A DNA stretch of 64,000 bases from Paenibacillus piri. Lineage in GTDB: Bacteria; Bacillota; Bacilli; Paenibacillales; NBRC-103111. Position numbers and translations under genes: made by a program. Every line of letters begins with the position of its first letter. Position 1 is the stretch's first letter. Below, in pieces: positions 44,899 to 55,032 of this stretch. Location: assembly GCF_004354045.1 (NCBI RefSeq), contig NZ_SMRT01000004.1, positions 388,670 through 452,669 of the forward strand, read 5' to 3'. The notes under the pieces were generated by a model that had not been told where the DNA came from, searched no databases, and worked only from the letters and a program-made list of their open reading frames with translations.

Positions 44899-46818
44899 CT
44901 AGTGGGTACAAGTGGAAATCGCTCTCCCAGATTTTTCCCATACATAGCGGGTCAGATCGGCCGTCATCTCATAGGAAAGGAAAGGCGTCATCAAGTAAAT
45001 TCCGTTAAAATAGCGCATTGCCGTATCCAGCAGTTCCTTCGAAATTTGCACGCCCATCGCCCGGCCTTCTTCGCCCTTCAAGCTGCCCATGCGCTGTCTT
45101 ACCTCGTCGGACAATTGAATGCCCGGCACCTCGTTATGCAAATATTCCGCATTGCCGCCGCTGGCCAAGGGCATAATTCCAATAAATATCGGAATGCTCA
45201 AATGCTTGGTCGCTTCATATATTTTCTCGACCAGCGCCGCATCATACACCGGCTGGGTCATAATGTAATCGGCACCCGCCTCGATCTTTCTCTCCAAACG
45301 CTGTACCGCTTTATCCAAATATTTGACATTCGGATTGAAGGCCGCACCTACGATGAAGCTCGCTCTCTTCTTCAACGGCTTGCCGGAAAAAGCGACCCCC
45401 TCGTTAAGCTGTTTGATCATCCGGATCATCTCGAACGAGGTTAAATCGTAAACCGAGCTGGAGCCCGGCAAATCGCCGAAGCGCGCCGGATCTCCGGTTA
45501 CCGCCAGCACATGATCGATGCCGAGCGTATGCAGTCCCATCATATGCGACTGCGTTCCGATCAGATTGCGGTCGCGGCAGGCAATGTGGATAAGCGGGCG
45601 CAGTCCGGTCTGCTCTTTGACCAGATAGCCCAGCGCCAAGTTGCTCATGCGGGTGACGGCCAAGGAATTGTCCGCCATTGTCAGCGCGTCGACATGAGCT
45701 TCCTTCAACGCCCGGGCGCCCTTCATAAATTTATCGATATCCAAATCGCGCGGCGGGTCCAATTCGACGATGACCGTATGGCGCTGCTTAACCAAATCGA
45801 CGATATTCGGTTCATTCGCCCCGTCAGGTTTAGCGGACGGCGCCGGTTGTGCCAACACTTCCGCCGCCGGTTGAACCGGCTCCCGTTCAGGCAGTACGGC
45901 CGCTCCGGCTGACGTCGGCTGCGAACGGTCCGCACGTGCGGGGCCCGGGCTGTAGCCGGCGAGCGCCCTGGACATCGCGGCGATATGCTCCGGCGTCGTG
46001 CCGCAGCATCCGCCTATGATTCGCGCCCCCAGATCGGCGAATTTCAATGCCGTTTCGGCAAAATATTGCGGCGTTGCCGCATACGTAAACCGTCCGTCGA
46101 CATAATCGGGTATGCCTGCGTTCGGAAATATCGAGTAAGGGAGCTCTCCTCCGATTGCGGCCACCCTTTCGAGCGAGCGCAGCAAACCGTTGGGACCGCT
46201 GCGGCAGTTGAAGCCGACGACATCCGCACCGTTCTGCTCCAGCTTGGCAAACGCATCCTGCAGCGTTACTCCGTCCTGCGTCGTCCCCGTCCCTTCGGTC
46301 GCGAACTGGCAAATGACCGGGAGTGAACTGAGCTTGCGGATAATTTTTAACGCCAGCAGCAGCTCCTCAAGATCGTAAAACGATTCCAGCAGCAGCCCGT
46401 CCACCTGCGTGTCCAATAAAATTTCGATTTGCTGCCGCAAATCGTCTTTGATTTTGGCAGTCCGGAAGTTTTTGCGGCGGCCTGCGCGGATCGAGCCGAT
46501 GGCGCCGACCACGTAGGCGTCGCGGCCGACCGCTTTGCGCGCCAGCTCGACGCCGGCACGGTTAATCGCTTCGATATCTTCTTCGAGTCCGTACTTCGAC
46601 AGCTTTTCCCGGTTCGCGGAAAATGTGTTCGTTTCGATCAACCGCGCACCGGCTTCATAATAGCGGCGATGGACGTCAACGATGACGTCGGGCTTCAACA
46701 GGTTCAATTCCTCATATGAAATGCCGACCGGAAATCCCATTTGGTACAAGTAGGTCCCCATAGCTCCGTCACCGACAATGATTTGTTGACGGAGCGCTTC
46801 TCTTAACTCAAGCTTCAT
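44899..46818 (-). CDS. Bifunctional homocysteine S-methyltransferase / methylenetetrahydrofolate reductase (YitJ-like)
   Basis: Joins methyl-group making and methionine synthesis. The N-terminal half (1-290) is a cobalamin-independent homocysteine methyltransferase, with VGDGAMGTYLYQMG, VGFNCRSGPNG and GGCCGTTPEHIAAM carrying the zinc cysteines. After an Ala/Pro/Glu linker (about 295-335), the rest is an MTHFR barrel with RHTVIVELDPPRDLDIDKF and GIMPLASGGNAEYLHNEVPGI. At 639 residues it resembles B. subtilis YitJ. No S-box riboswitch is seen; only 33 bases separate it from dapF. Confidence 0.94.
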   Translation of the reverse strand: MKLELREALRQQIIVGDGAMGTYLYQMGFPVGISYEELNLLKPDVIVDVHRRYYEAGARLIETNTFSANREKLSKYGLEEDIEAINRAGVELARKAVGRDAYVVGAIGSIRAGRRKNFRTAKIKDDLRQQIEILLDTQVDGLLLESFYDLEELLLALKIIRKLSSLPVICQFATEGTGTTQDGVTLQDAFAKLEQNGADVVGFNCRSGPNGLLRSLERVAAIGGELPYSIFPNAGIPDYVDGRFTYAATPQYFAETALKFADLGARIIGGCCGTTPEHIAAMSRALAGYSPGPARADRSQPTSAGAAVLPEREPVQPAAEVLAQPAPSAKPDGANEPNIVDLVKQRHTVIVELDPPRDLDIDKFMKGARALKEAHVDALTMADNSLAVTRMSNLALGYLVKEQTGLRPLIHIACRDRNLIGTQSHMMGLHTLGIDHVLAVTGDPARFGDLPGSSSVYDLTSFEMIRMIKQLNEGVAFSGKPLKKRASFIVGAAFNPNVKYLDKAVQRLERKIEAGADYIMTQPVYDAALVEKIYEATKHLSIPIFIGIMPLASGGNAEYLHNEVPGIQLSDEVRQRMGSLKGEEGRAMGVQISKELLDTAMRYFNGIYLMTPFLSYEMTADLTRYVWEKSGRAISTCTH

Positions 46819-46851
46819 CCTCTTCCGTCCCCCTTATTCCATTACTGATCT

Positions 46852-47694
46852 TTATAACGTTACCGATCCGGTATACACTTGCTCTGCCGGTCCTGTCATG
46901 TACACATGATTGTCCGCTTCGTTCCATTCGATAAACAAATCGCCGCCCTTAAGGGAAACGATTGCCGTTCTATCCGACAAGCCGTTCAATACCGAAGACA
47001 CCAATGTCGCGCACGCCCCGGTTCCGCACGCCAGCGTCGGTCCCGCTCCCCGTTCCCACACGCGCATGTCCATCGCACCGCGCGATTTCACCGTTGCGAA
47101 TTCCACATTGACGCGGCGCGGAAACATCGGATGCGATTCGAGCTTGGGCCCCCATACGGCCAGCTCGAACGATTGCGCGTCATCCACATAAATGACGCAA
47201 TGCGGATTCCCCATCGAAACTGCGGTAAAGCGGAAATTCCGGCCATCCACTTCGATCGGATAATCGATCACACGTTCCTGATCGACCGCTGTCGGCACCA
47301 GCTTTCCCTGCAGCACCGGCTCCCCCATATCGACGCGCACGGCCGTTACTTTACCGTCCGCGATCGTGAGCTGAACCTGCTGCGCTCCCGCTCCCAGCGT
47401 TTCCACCGAAAGCCCGGTGCGCGAACTATCGATCAATTGATGCTCGTATATATATTTGGCGACGCAGCGGATCGCATTGCCGCATTGTTCGGATTCCGAA
47501 CCGTCGGAATTTATAATTCGCATTTGATAATCGGCGATTTCCGAAGGCAGTATATAAACTAATCCATCCGCCCCGATCCCGAAAAAACGGCTGCACAACC
47601 GGACGGCAAGCTCGCTTGCGTCAGACGGCAGCTCATGCTCGCCCGCTACGATTATAAAATCGTTTCCCAGCCCGTGCATTTTTGTAAAATTCAT
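46852..47694 (-). CDS. dapF: Diaminopimelate epimerase
   Basis: Makes meso-diaminopimelate for lysine and peptidoglycan. The start FTKMHGLGNDFIIV is typical. The two active-site cysteines are in ESEQCGNAIRCVAKY and LACGTGACATLV. The length of 280 is usual. It precedes the YitJ-like gene by 33 bases. This pair is inserted, relative to B. subtilis, between the yloB-type ATPase and yicC. Confidence 0.96.
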   Translation of the reverse strand: MNFTKMHGLGNDFIIVAGEHELPSDASELAVRLCSRFFGIGADGLVYILPSEIADYQMRIINSDGSESEQCGNAIRCVAKYIYEHQLIDSSRTGLSVETLGAGAQQVQLTIADGKVTAVRVDMGEPVLQGKLVPTAVDQERVIDYPIEVDGRNFRFTAVSMGNPHCVIYVDDAQSFELAVWGPKLESHPMFPRRVNVEFATVKSRGAMDMRVWERGAGPTLACGTGACATLVSSVLNGLSDRTAIVSLKGGDLFIEWNEADNHVYMTGPAEQVYTGSVTL

Positions 47695-47811
47695 CGTCTC
47701 TCTCCTGCTTTCGCGCTTATTCGTTCCTTTGGTTTAGCCATTATCATAACGCAAAACGACATGCATGCATAGTTTTTCCGCAAAATTTTAACCGATTTAT
47801 ACGGAAAATGC

Positions 47812-47852
47812 AAAAAGCCCGCCAGCAGGGCGCTTCCCCTCTGAACGGGCTG
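47812..47852 (-). terminator. Intrinsic terminator of the Ca2+-ATPase gene
   Basis: AGCCCG ... CGGGCT outer stem with internal pairing, followed by TTTTTG on the minus strand. Confidence 0.65.
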
Positions 47853-47864
47853 ATGCGGCATCGG

Positions 47865-50651
47865 CTAGCGGGTAACCGGCTTGGCGCTGCCGTAGCGGAT
47901 TTGCTTGCGTTTGGCCGGGCGGCTCATGACGCTGCCCAATCCCATTAAGAACGTCGGGATTCCGGCAAATACGAGCACGATGATCCAATCCTTCCAGCCG
48001 AGCGGAACCGTTTTGAAAATCGGCTGCAGCTGATCGATGTACAGCACCGCAAGCATCAAGATAAGCGATGAAATAACCGCCAGCACCAGGTAGCCGTTTT
48101 GCAGCGGGTTGCGGTGAAATATCGAACGCGAGCTGCGGCAGTCGAAAACATGGATCAGCTGCGCCATGACCAATGTCGCGAAAGCGACCGTCTGCGCCTG
48201 AACCAAAGCGGCGGCATCGCCCTTCGGCCCCTGCTGCAGCACGATCCAGAAGGCAGCCAGCGTGCAGAAGCCGATGAGCAGACCGCGGCTTATAATTTTC
48301 CAGCCAAGCCGGCGGGCAAATATATTTTCACGGGAGCCGCGGGGCTTTTGCTGCATCAAGTCTTTTTCGGCCTGGTCGACGCCGAGCGCCATTGCCGGCA
48401 AGCCGTCCGTCACCAGATTGACCCATAAAATCTGAATCGGAATAAGCGGCAGCGGCAACCCGGCCATCATCGCCAGAAACATCGTCATAATTTCACCGAC
48501 GTTGGAAGCGAGCAAATAGCGGATGAATTTGCGGATATTTTCATAAATGCCGCGCCCCTCTTCAATCGCCGCGACAATGCTCGCAAAATTGTCGTCGCTC
48601 AATACAAGGGAGGACGCTTCCTTGGTCACATCCGTACCATTGATGCCCATCGCGATTCCGATATCCGCCGCTTTGACGGCCGGAGCGTCGTTCACGCCGT
48701 CACCGGTCATCGCCACGACATGGCCGTTGCGCTGCAGCGACTTGACGATGCGCAATTTATGCTCAGGCGAGACGCGCGCGTATACATATGTATCCTCTAC
48801 GCGCTGATCCAGCTCCTCGTCGCTCAGCTGGTTCAGCTGCTGGCCGTTTAAAGCAAGGCCGCCGGCTGCCGGGAAAATCCCCAGCTGCTTGGCAATCGCT
48901 TCCGCCGTCCCCTGATGGTCTCCGGTGATCATGACCGTCTTGATGCCTGCCCTGCGGCATTGGGATATAGCATCCCGCACTTCCTTGCGCGGCGGATCGA
49001 TCATGCCGGTCAGACCGATGAAGACGAGACCCAGCTCGACTTCCTCCTCGTCCGAGCTGCGGTCGCTAATTTTCAAATCGCGGTAGGCGAGACCGAGTAC
49101 GCGCAGCGCATTTTTGGCCATGCCCTCGTTGGCGGCCAGCACCTTCTGCTTCAAAGTGGGAGTAAACGGAATGACCCTGTCATCCCATAGAACATAGCAG
49201 CACTGCTGGAGCAGCACATCGGGCGCTCCTTTGGTGCATACCGTCCGGCCGCCCTGGTGCTCGACGAGCACGGACATTCGTTTGCGTTCGGAGTCAAACG
49301 GAAACTCACCGATACGGTGATATAAGCCATCCATCGATTGCTGCGTCACTCCGGCTTTGGCGCCAAGCACGACCAGCGCGCCCTCCGTCGGATCGCCTTT
49401 AATGCTCCATTGGCTGCCAGGCTCTTCGACCGGCTGTTTTTTGCGCCGGACCTCCGGCTTTTCTTCGACCAACATCGCGTTGTTGCACAGCACAGACACT
49501 TGCAGCAGCCGCCGCAGCATTTGGTTGTTGCGAATATTGACATGTTTGCCGCCGCTCGTAATTTCGCCGTGCGGATCGTAGCCGTCCCCGCTCACTTCCA
49601 ATATATGTCCGCCAAGCCACAGGTGAGTGACGGTCATTTTATTTTGCGTCAGCGTGCCTGTCTTATCGGAGCAAATAACCGAAGCGCAGCCGAGCGTTTC
49701 CACCGAGGGCAGCTTCCGCACAATCGCTTTGCGCTGGATCATCCGCTGCACGCCCAACGCCAGCGCGATCGTTACGATCGCCGGCAAGCCTTCCGGAATG
49801 GCGGCGACCGCCAGGCTGACGCCAGCCAGAAACATGCCGTACGGCTCCTGCCCGTGAACGATCCCGGCGACGACCACCACGACGGTCAACGCCAACGCGA
49901 CGATGATCAATATTTTGCCGAGCTGCTCCAGCCGATGCTGCAGCGGCGTTTCCATCGACTCGGTGCTTTGGATCAGGTCGGCGATTTTTCCCATTTCCGT
50001 GCTCATGCCGGTTCGCACAATGATCCCCTTGGCCGTTCCCCGCGTCACCATCGTCCCCATAAAGCCCAGGTTTCGCTGGTCGCCCAGCGGCACTTCCTCG
50101 CCATCCAAAGCGTTCGTATGCTTGTTGACCGGCACGGATTCGCCCGTTAAAGCCGATTCCTCCGCATACAAGCTGTTGGCGTCGATAAATCGGAGATCGG
50201 CCGGAACACGGTCGCCGCTCTCCAAAAAGACCACATCGCCCGGAACGAGCTCGCGCGCGGGTATTTGGCTGAGAACCCCGTCGCGCAGCACTTTAGCGTT
50301 AGGCGCCGACAGCTCTTTCAACGCGCGCAGCGACCGCTCCGCCCGGAATTCCTGGACGAATCCGAGAATGCCGTTCATAATAATGATGGCGACAATCGTA
50401 ATGGCGTCCAAATATTCACCGAGCAGCCCCGAAATGAGCGTCGCGCCCATCAGCACAAGCACCATAAAATCTTTAAACTGATTCAAAAACAAGGCAACCG
50501 GCGATACTTTCGCCCCTTCGGAGAGCTCGTTGCGCCCATGCTCGTCCAGCCGTTTCCGCGCCTCTTCAGACGACAGCCCTTTTGACGGATGAATTTGCTG
50601 CGATTGCATGATTTCCTCCGCCGTCATCTGGTACCACTTTTTCTGACTCAT
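47865..50651 (-). CDS. P-type Ca2+-transporting ATPase (SERCA-like, YloB)
   Basis: A P2A cation pump exporting Ca2+. The actuator has LTGESVPVNKH, the phosphorylation site is CSDKTGTLTQNKMT, the hinge is TGDGVNDAPAVKAADIGIAMG, and TM4 has AIPEGLPAIVTIALALG, typical of Ca2+ pumps. There are about ten membrane segments. ATG at 50651 (MSQKKWYQMTAEEI) follows GGGAGG by 10 bases; the 42 extra upstream codons are probably not translated. It is divergent from rqcH, and B. subtilis yloA/yloB are likewise neighbours. Confidence 0.95.
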   Translation of the reverse strand: MSQKKWYQMTAEEIMQSQQIHPSKGLSSEEARKRLDEHGRNELSEGAKVSPVALFLNQFKDFMVLVLMGATLISGLLGEYLDAITIVAIIIMNGILGFVQEFRAERSLRALKELSAPNAKVLRDGVLSQIPARELVPGDVVFLESGDRVPADLRFIDANSLYAEESALTGESVPVNKHTNALDGEEVPLGDQRNLGFMGTMVTRGTAKGIIVRTGMSTEMGKIADLIQSTESMETPLQHRLEQLGKILIIVALALTVVVVVAGIVHGQEPYGMFLAGVSLAVAAIPEGLPAIVTIALALGVQRMIQRKAIVRKLPSVETLGCASVICSDKTGTLTQNKMTVTHLWLGGHILEVSGDGYDPHGEITSGGKHVNIRNNQMLRRLLQVSVLCNNAMLVEEKPEVRRKKQPVEEPGSQWSIKGDPTEGALVVLGAKAGVTQQSMDGLYHRIGEFPFDSERKRMSVLVEHQGGRTVCTKGAPDVLLQQCCYVLWDDRVIPFTPTLKQKVLAANEGMAKNALRVLGLAYRDLKISDRSSDEEEVELGLVFIGLTGMIDPPRKEVRDAISQCRRAGIKTVMITGDHQGTAEAIAKQLGIFPAAGGLALNGQQLNQLSDEELDQRVEDTYVYARVSPEHKLRIVKSLQRNGHVVAMTGDGVNDAPAVKAADIGIAMGINGTDVTKEASSLVLSDDNFASIVAAIEEGRGIYENIRKFIRYLLASNVGEIMTMFLAMMAGLPLPLIPIQILWVNLVTDGLPAMALGVDQAEKDLMQQKPRGSRENIFARRLGWKIISRGLLIGFCTLAAFWIVLQQGPKGDAAALVQAQTVAFATLVMAQLIHVFDCRSSRSIFHRNPLQNGYLVLAVISSLILMLAVLYIDQLQPIFKTVPLGWKDWIIVLVFAGIPTFLMGLGSVMSRPAKRKQIRYGSAKPVTR

Positions 50652-50894
50652 CTGCTCATTCCCTCCCAAAAGGATCAGACACTTGAACAACCTCTCGAAT
50701 CCAATGTATTCAGACAAGCCAAGAAATAGCACCGGAACGGAACAAAGCGCCCCAAAAGAGACGTGCGGGTCCACCAAACGGGAGAACGGACTTAAGTTTT
50801 TGACCGAAATATGGCATGATAGTAAGGAACCTTATCCGGCGTTCATTCATTTTAAGTATGCAAATTAAACAGATTAAGATTGGAGTTGTACATC

Positions 50895-52730
50895 ATGTCG
50901 TTAGACGGTCTCGTCGTCCACAGCCTTGTGCGGGAACTGCAGGCTTGCGTGGGCGGCCGAATCAATAAAGTACATATGCCCACGCACAATGATATCGTAC
51001 TGCAGCTGCGCGCCCAGGGACGCAATTTGAAGCTGCTGCTGTCTGCAAACCCTACATATCCGCGGGTCCATCTGACCGAGCAAGCGTATACCAACCCGCT
51101 CGAAGCGCCCATGTTTTGCATGCTGCTGCGCAAGCACTGCGAGGGCGGCGTCATCGAAAGCATCGCGCAGCCGGGACTGGAGCGCGTCATTCGGCTGCAG
51201 GTACGCCAGCGCGACGAGCTCGGCGATGTCAGCAGCAAAACAATCGTGGTCGAAATTATGGGCAGGCACAGCAATATTATATTGCTTGATCCGGCGACGG
51301 GCACGATCATTGACGGCATTCATCATGTGACGCCGGCGATCAGCAGCTACCGGATCGTTATGCCGGGCAGCGCTTATACCGCTCCGCCCGAGCAGCACAA
51401 GAACCATCCGTTCCATACGGACAAGGAACGGTTCATCGCCGTGCTAACGCAGCCCGACGACGCAACCGGCCAGGAAGACGATGATCGGCGGGTCGTGGCG
51501 AAGCGGACCGCAGCGCCGGATTCGCGGGAAGCCGCATGGGCAAATCGCCTTGTCGCATGCTTCAGCGGGATCAGCCCGCTTGTGGCCAAGGAACTCGTAT
51601 ACCGCGCGCAGCCGCTTTGGCCAGCTTCCGACATGCCTGAGAACCTTAGGCCAGAGAAGGATGCGGCGATTGTGTGGGAGCCTTTCCATACGCTGATCGA
51701 GCAGCTTCGATACGACGGCGGCGTTCCGCAAATTTGCGACCAGCCCGATACGGGAAAGCAGTCATTTTCGATTGTCGAGCTGACGCATCTGCACGGCGAA
51801 ACCAAGCAGTTTGCTTCGGTCAGCGAATGCCTCGAAGCGTTCTACGGCGATAAGGCGGAGCGGGATACAGTCAAGCAGCGCGTATCCGATCTGCTCCGGT
51901 TTCTGCAAAATGAGCGCAGTAAAAATGTAAAAAAACTGGAAAAATTGCAAGAAACGTTGGAGGAAGGCCGCGACGCGGATAAATTCCGGATTATCGGCGA
52001 GCTGCTCACCGCTTCCATGCATCAAATTCAGAAGGGCGACCCGCAGATCGAGGTGATCAATTATTACGATGAGGAGCAGCGTCCGGTCGTGATCGTCCTG
52101 GATCCGCTGCTCACCCCTTCCGAAAACGCGCAGCGCTATTTCAAAAAATATACGAAAAGCAAAAACAGCCTGGTTGTCGTCAAGGAGCAGCTGGAACAGA
52201 CGCATCAAGAAATCCGCTACCTGAACAGTCTCCTCCAGCAGCTCGGCACCGCTTCGCTCAGCGATATCGAGGAAATCCGCGACGAACTGGTCGAGCAGGG
52301 CTATATTCGCGACCGCAGCAAAAAAACGCGCAAAAAGAAATCGAATCTGAAGCCGCAGCTTTCCTGCTTCACGTCAAGCGAAGGCATCGCGATCTATGTC
52401 GGAAAAAACAACACGCAAAACGAGTACTTGACGAACCGGCTCGCCCAATCGGCCGACACCTGGCTTCATACGAAGGATATTCCCGGTTCGCACGTCGTCA
52501 TCCGCAGCGCTCAATTCGGAGATGCGACGCTGCAAGAAGCCGCCCAGTTGGCCGCTTATTTCAGCCAAGCCAAATCGTCGAGCCAAGTGCCGGTCGACTA
52601 CACGATGATCAAGCATGTCCGCAAGCCGGGCGGTGCCAAGCCGGGCTTCGTCATCTACGACCACCAGAAAACGCTGTATATTACTCCAGACGCCGAGAGC
52701 ATCAAGCAAATGCCGGTCAGCATCAAGTAG
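50895..52730 (+). CDS. rqcH: RqcH/FbpA ribosome quality-control protein (NFACT family)
   Basis: Binds split 50S subunits carrying peptidyl-tRNA and directs alanine-tail synthesis; it is also called fibronectin-binding protein A. NFACT-N is residues 1-200 (MSLDGLVVHSLVRELQ, RKHCEGGVIESIAQPGLERV), a coiled-coil hairpin is about 270-430, and NFACT-R is about 440-560 (YVGKNNTQNEYLTNRLAQ, DTWLHTKDIPGSHVVIR). The DR motif of B. subtilis RqcH reads Glu-Arg here (residues 96-97). ATG at 50895 follows GGAG by 9 bases. Repeats R6/R7 lie after its stop. Confidence 0.94.
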   Translation: MSLDGLVVHSLVRELQACVGGRINKVHMPTHNDIVLQLRAQGRNLKLLLSANPTYPRVHLTEQAYTNPLEAPMFCMLLRKHCEGGVIESIAQPGLERVIRLQVRQRDELGDVSSKTIVVEIMGRHSNIILLDPATGTIIDGIHHVTPAISSYRIVMPGSAYTAPPEQHKNHPFHTDKERFIAVLTQPDDATGQEDDDRRVVAKRTAAPDSREAAWANRLVACFSGISPLVAKELVYRAQPLWPASDMPENLRPEKDAAIVWEPFHTLIEQLRYDGGVPQICDQPDTGKQSFSIVELTHLHGETKQFASVSECLEAFYGDKAERDTVKQRVSDLLRFLQNERSKNVKKLEKLQETLEEGRDADKFRIIGELLTASMHQIQKGDPQIEVINYYDEEQRPVVIVLDPLLTPSENAQRYFKKYTKSKNSLVVVKEQLEQTHQEIRYLNSLLQQLGTASLSDIEEIRDELVEQGYIRDRSKKTRKKKSNLKPQLSCFTSSEGIAIYVGKNNTQNEYLTNRLAQSADTWLHTKDIPGSHVVIRSAQFGDATLQEAAQLAAYFSQAKSSSQVPVDYTMIKHVRKPGGAKPGFVIYDHQKTLYITPDAESIKQMPVSIK

Positions 52731-52740
52731 CCCCAAACCA

Positions 52741-52920
52741 GGATAAACGGCTTCGCCGTCCCTAGGGGACGAGCGCGTTTGTCAAGGTTGTGCGAAGCCA
52801 AGTATGAAAAAACTTATACTTGCTATTCAACCAAGGATAAACCGCTTCGCCGTCATCTGGAACGGGCCGGCTTGTCCAGGCAATGAGAAGCGAAGGCATT
52901 TAAAACTTACATTTCTGTAC
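52741..52920 (+). repeat. Dispersed repeat copies R6 and R7 in tandem
   Basis: R6 (52741-52834) is the most complete copy: GGATAAACGGCTTCGCCGTC, CCTAGGGGACGAGCGCG, TTTGTCAAGGTTGTGCG, AAGTATGAAAAAACTTATAC, CTATTCAACCAA. R7 starts GGATAAACCGCTTCGCCGTC 94 bases later and is more diverged. They begin 10 bases after the rqcH stop. Confidence 0.8.
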
Positions 52921-52924
52921 AAAG

Positions 52925-52982
52925 AAACAAGCGGCTTTCCATCCCTCGCACGCTTGCGGGCAAGATGGAAAGCCGCTTGTTT
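52925..52982. terminator. Strong bidirectional terminator (19-bp perfect stem)
   Basis: AAACAAGCGGCTTTCCATC pairs perfectly with 52964-52982 around a 20-base loop that itself can fold. T runs lie on both sides. It serves the convergent rqcH and IMP dehydrogenase genes. Confidence 0.85.
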
Positions 52983-53028
52983 TAAACTCGGATCGTATCG
53001 TTACAAGCAGTCGGATGGCCGGATTAAG

Positions 53029-54528
53029 CTATTCCGCCGACATGTTGTTTTCTTTTAATATAACGTCATGCGCTCCGCCTTCCACGATACTGGTGGCGGA
53101 AACGATTGTGATGCGCGCCTTATGTTGAAGCTCCTCGATCGTTTTGGCACCGCAATTGCACATCGTCGATTTGATTTTGCTGTTCGTTTTATCCAAATTT
53201 TCCTGCAAGCTGCCCGCATATGGCACATAAGAGTCGACCCCTTCTTCGAACACAAGATCCTGCTTGCCTCCCGTGTCGTAACGCTGCCAATTGCGCGCCC
53301 GGTTGGAGCCCTCGCCCCAAAATTCTTTTACAAAATTGTTGCCGACCTTCAGTTTTCGCGTCGGGCTCTCGTCGAAGCGGGCGAAATATCTGCCCATCAT
53401 GACGAAATCGGCGCCCATCGCGAGCGCTAGCGTAATATGATAATCGTGAACAATTCCGCCGTCCGAACAGATCGGTATATAGATGCCGGTTTCTTCGTAA
53501 TATTGGTTTCGAGCCTCCGCGACCTCGATCAGCGCCGATGCTTGGCCGCGGCCGATGCCTTTTTGCTCTCTCGTAATGCAGATGGAGCCGCCGCCCACGC
53601 CGACCTTAATAAAATCAGCGCCCGCGCCCACCAAATATTGAAATCCTTCCCTGTCCACAACATTGCCCGCTCCGATTTTTACGTCAAAATTCGACTTCAC
53701 ATATTGCAGCGTTTCGTGCTGCCATTCGCTAAACCCATCGGACGAATCGATGACAAGCACATCTACTCCGGCAGCGACCAATGCCGGCACACGCTCCTCG
53801 TAATCCTTGGTATTGATGCCGGCGCCGACGATGTAGCTTTTGTTCATATCCAGCAGCTCCTGCGGATTTTCCTTGTGAGCGTCATAATCTTTGCGGAATA
53901 CGAGAAATTCGAGGTTTTGCCGTTCATCCACAATCGGCAAACAGTTCAGCTTATGCTCCCAGATCAAATCGTTCGCCTCGGATAACGAAATACCGGATTT
54001 GCCGTAAACCAGCGACGCGAACGGCGTCATAAATTGTTGAACCGGCTTGTCGAGCGAATCGCGGCTGACCCGGTAATCCCGGCTTGTGACAATGCCCAGC
54101 AGTTTGCCTTTAGGAGTCCCGTCATCGGTTATCGCTACCGTGGAATGCCCCGTTTCGTCCTTCAAATTCAGCACATCCTTAAGCGTATGAGCGGGGGTCA
54201 GATTGGAGCGGCTTACGACAAAGCCCGCCTTGTAGCTTTTCGCTTTGCGCACCATCGCCGCTTGCTCCTCCACCGGCTGGGAGCCGAAAATAAACGAGAT
54301 TCCGCCGCAGCGGGCTAATGCGACCGCCATATTGTGGTCCGATACGGACTGCATCACCGCCGAAGCAAACGGAATATTCAATGAAACGGCCGGCTTTTCC
54401 CCGCGTTTGAATTTAACGATCGGCGTCTTCAGACTGACATTGGCAGGCGTACAATCCTTCTTCGTCAGGTTGGGCAGCAATAAAAATTCGCTGAACGTCC
54501 GGGACGGTTCCAAATAATAATAAGCCAT
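53029..54528 (-). CDS. IMP dehydrogenase, protist (Tritrichomonas)-like class
   Basis: Oxidises IMP to XMP with NAD+, the first step to GMP. It is a 499-residue barrel with an inserted CBS pair (about 105-220). The catalytic loop is [20 protein letters not shown] with Cys317, and the flap has [12 protein letters not shown] (Arg-Tyr dyad). The loop and the ends ([23 protein letters not shown]) follow the Tritrichomonas foetus enzyme as I remember it, rather than the common bacterial GIGPGSICTTR type. ATG at 54528 follows GAGGAGG by 9 bases. It is monocistronic. Confidence 0.9.
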   Translation of the reverse strand: MAYYYLEPSRTFSEFLLLPNLTKKDCTPANVSLKTPIVKFKRGEKPAVSLNIPFASAVMQSVSDHNMAVALARCGGISFIFGSQPVEEQAAMVRKAKSYKAGFVVSRSNLTPAHTLKDVLNLKDETGHSTVAITDDGTPKGKLLGIVTSRDYRVSRDSLDKPVQQFMTPFASLVYGKSGISLSEANDLIWEHKLNCLPIVDERQNLEFLVFRKDYDAHKENPQELLDMNKSYIVGAGINTKDYEERVPALVAAGVDVLVIDSSDGFSEWQHETLQYVKSNFDVKIGAGNVVDREGFQYLVGAGADFIKVGVGGGSICITREQKGIGRGQASALIEVAEARNQYYEETGIYIPICSDGGIVHDYHITLALAMGADFVMMGRYFARFDESPTRKLKVGNNFVKEFWGEGSNRARNWQRYDTGGKQDLVFEEGVDSYVPYAGSLQENLDKTNSKIKSTMCNCGAKTIEELQHKARITIVSATSIVEGGAHDVILKENNMSAE

Positions 54529-54644
54529 TGAATTAATCCTCCTCAAAATTGGAATTGACAAGTCGGCAGCACCATTGCGGGCTGCGCTCTCCGGGTAAAT
54601 TTTTACAATCATACCACACGGTTTGCCTTTACGGCAATCCCTTA

Positions 54645-54685
54645 TTGACATACCGGGTTGACGTACCGGACAAGTTCCATAATAA
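54645..54685 (+). promoter_or_regulatory. Promoter and tandem 13-base repeat before the small acidic gene
   Basis: TTGACATACCGGG and TTGACGTACCGGA (54645-54670) are adjacent direct repeats. The second TTGACG (54658) with a 16-base spacer and TAATAA (54680-54685) makes a promoter. Confidence 0.5.
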
Positions 54686-54716
54686 TAGTCATAGCAACTA
54701 GTTTGGAGGTGCTGAT

Positions 54717-54953
54717 GTGGATCAAAATATCGAAACCTTGATCGATTTATTCGACAAGTATACCGATGAGCAGATTGCGGATTTGTCTGATTTTACTTAC
54801 GAAAACCGTACGATGACTCGAGATGAAACATTAATTATCGTCTCTACAATCCGGGCGTCGCGAACCGCGAGAGGTTATATTAACGGCGGCAGAACCCGCC
54901 GTTCGGACAGCCCGGCTCCTGCAGGCCAGGGCCAGGGCACGACCCCCTCATAA
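54717..54953 (+). CDS. Hypothetical small protein
   Basis: A 78-residue protein. The first 50 residues are helical and acidic ([22 protein letters not shown]), and the last 25 are Gly/Arg/Pro-rich and disordered. I do not recognise a family. The GTG at 54717 has GGAGG 7 bases upstream, and a promoter with tandem repeats lies before it. It ends before a terminator shared with the convergent PHP gene. Confidence 0.65.
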   Translation: MDQNIETLIDLFDKYTDEQIADLSDFTYENRTMTRDETLIIVSTIRASRTARGYINGGRTRRSDSPAPAGQGQGTTPS

Positions 54954-55032
54954 TGCGGCTTCTTAAAGAAAAGACTTGTTGTGAACGCATGATTCCTTTT
55001 ATTAGCAACCAGCGTTCGCAGGCGAATTAAAA

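Noticed and set aside
44899..47864. S-box riboswitch for the methionine/folate gene
   Set aside because: The leader before the YitJ-like gene is only 33 bases and I see no S-box core before dapF either.
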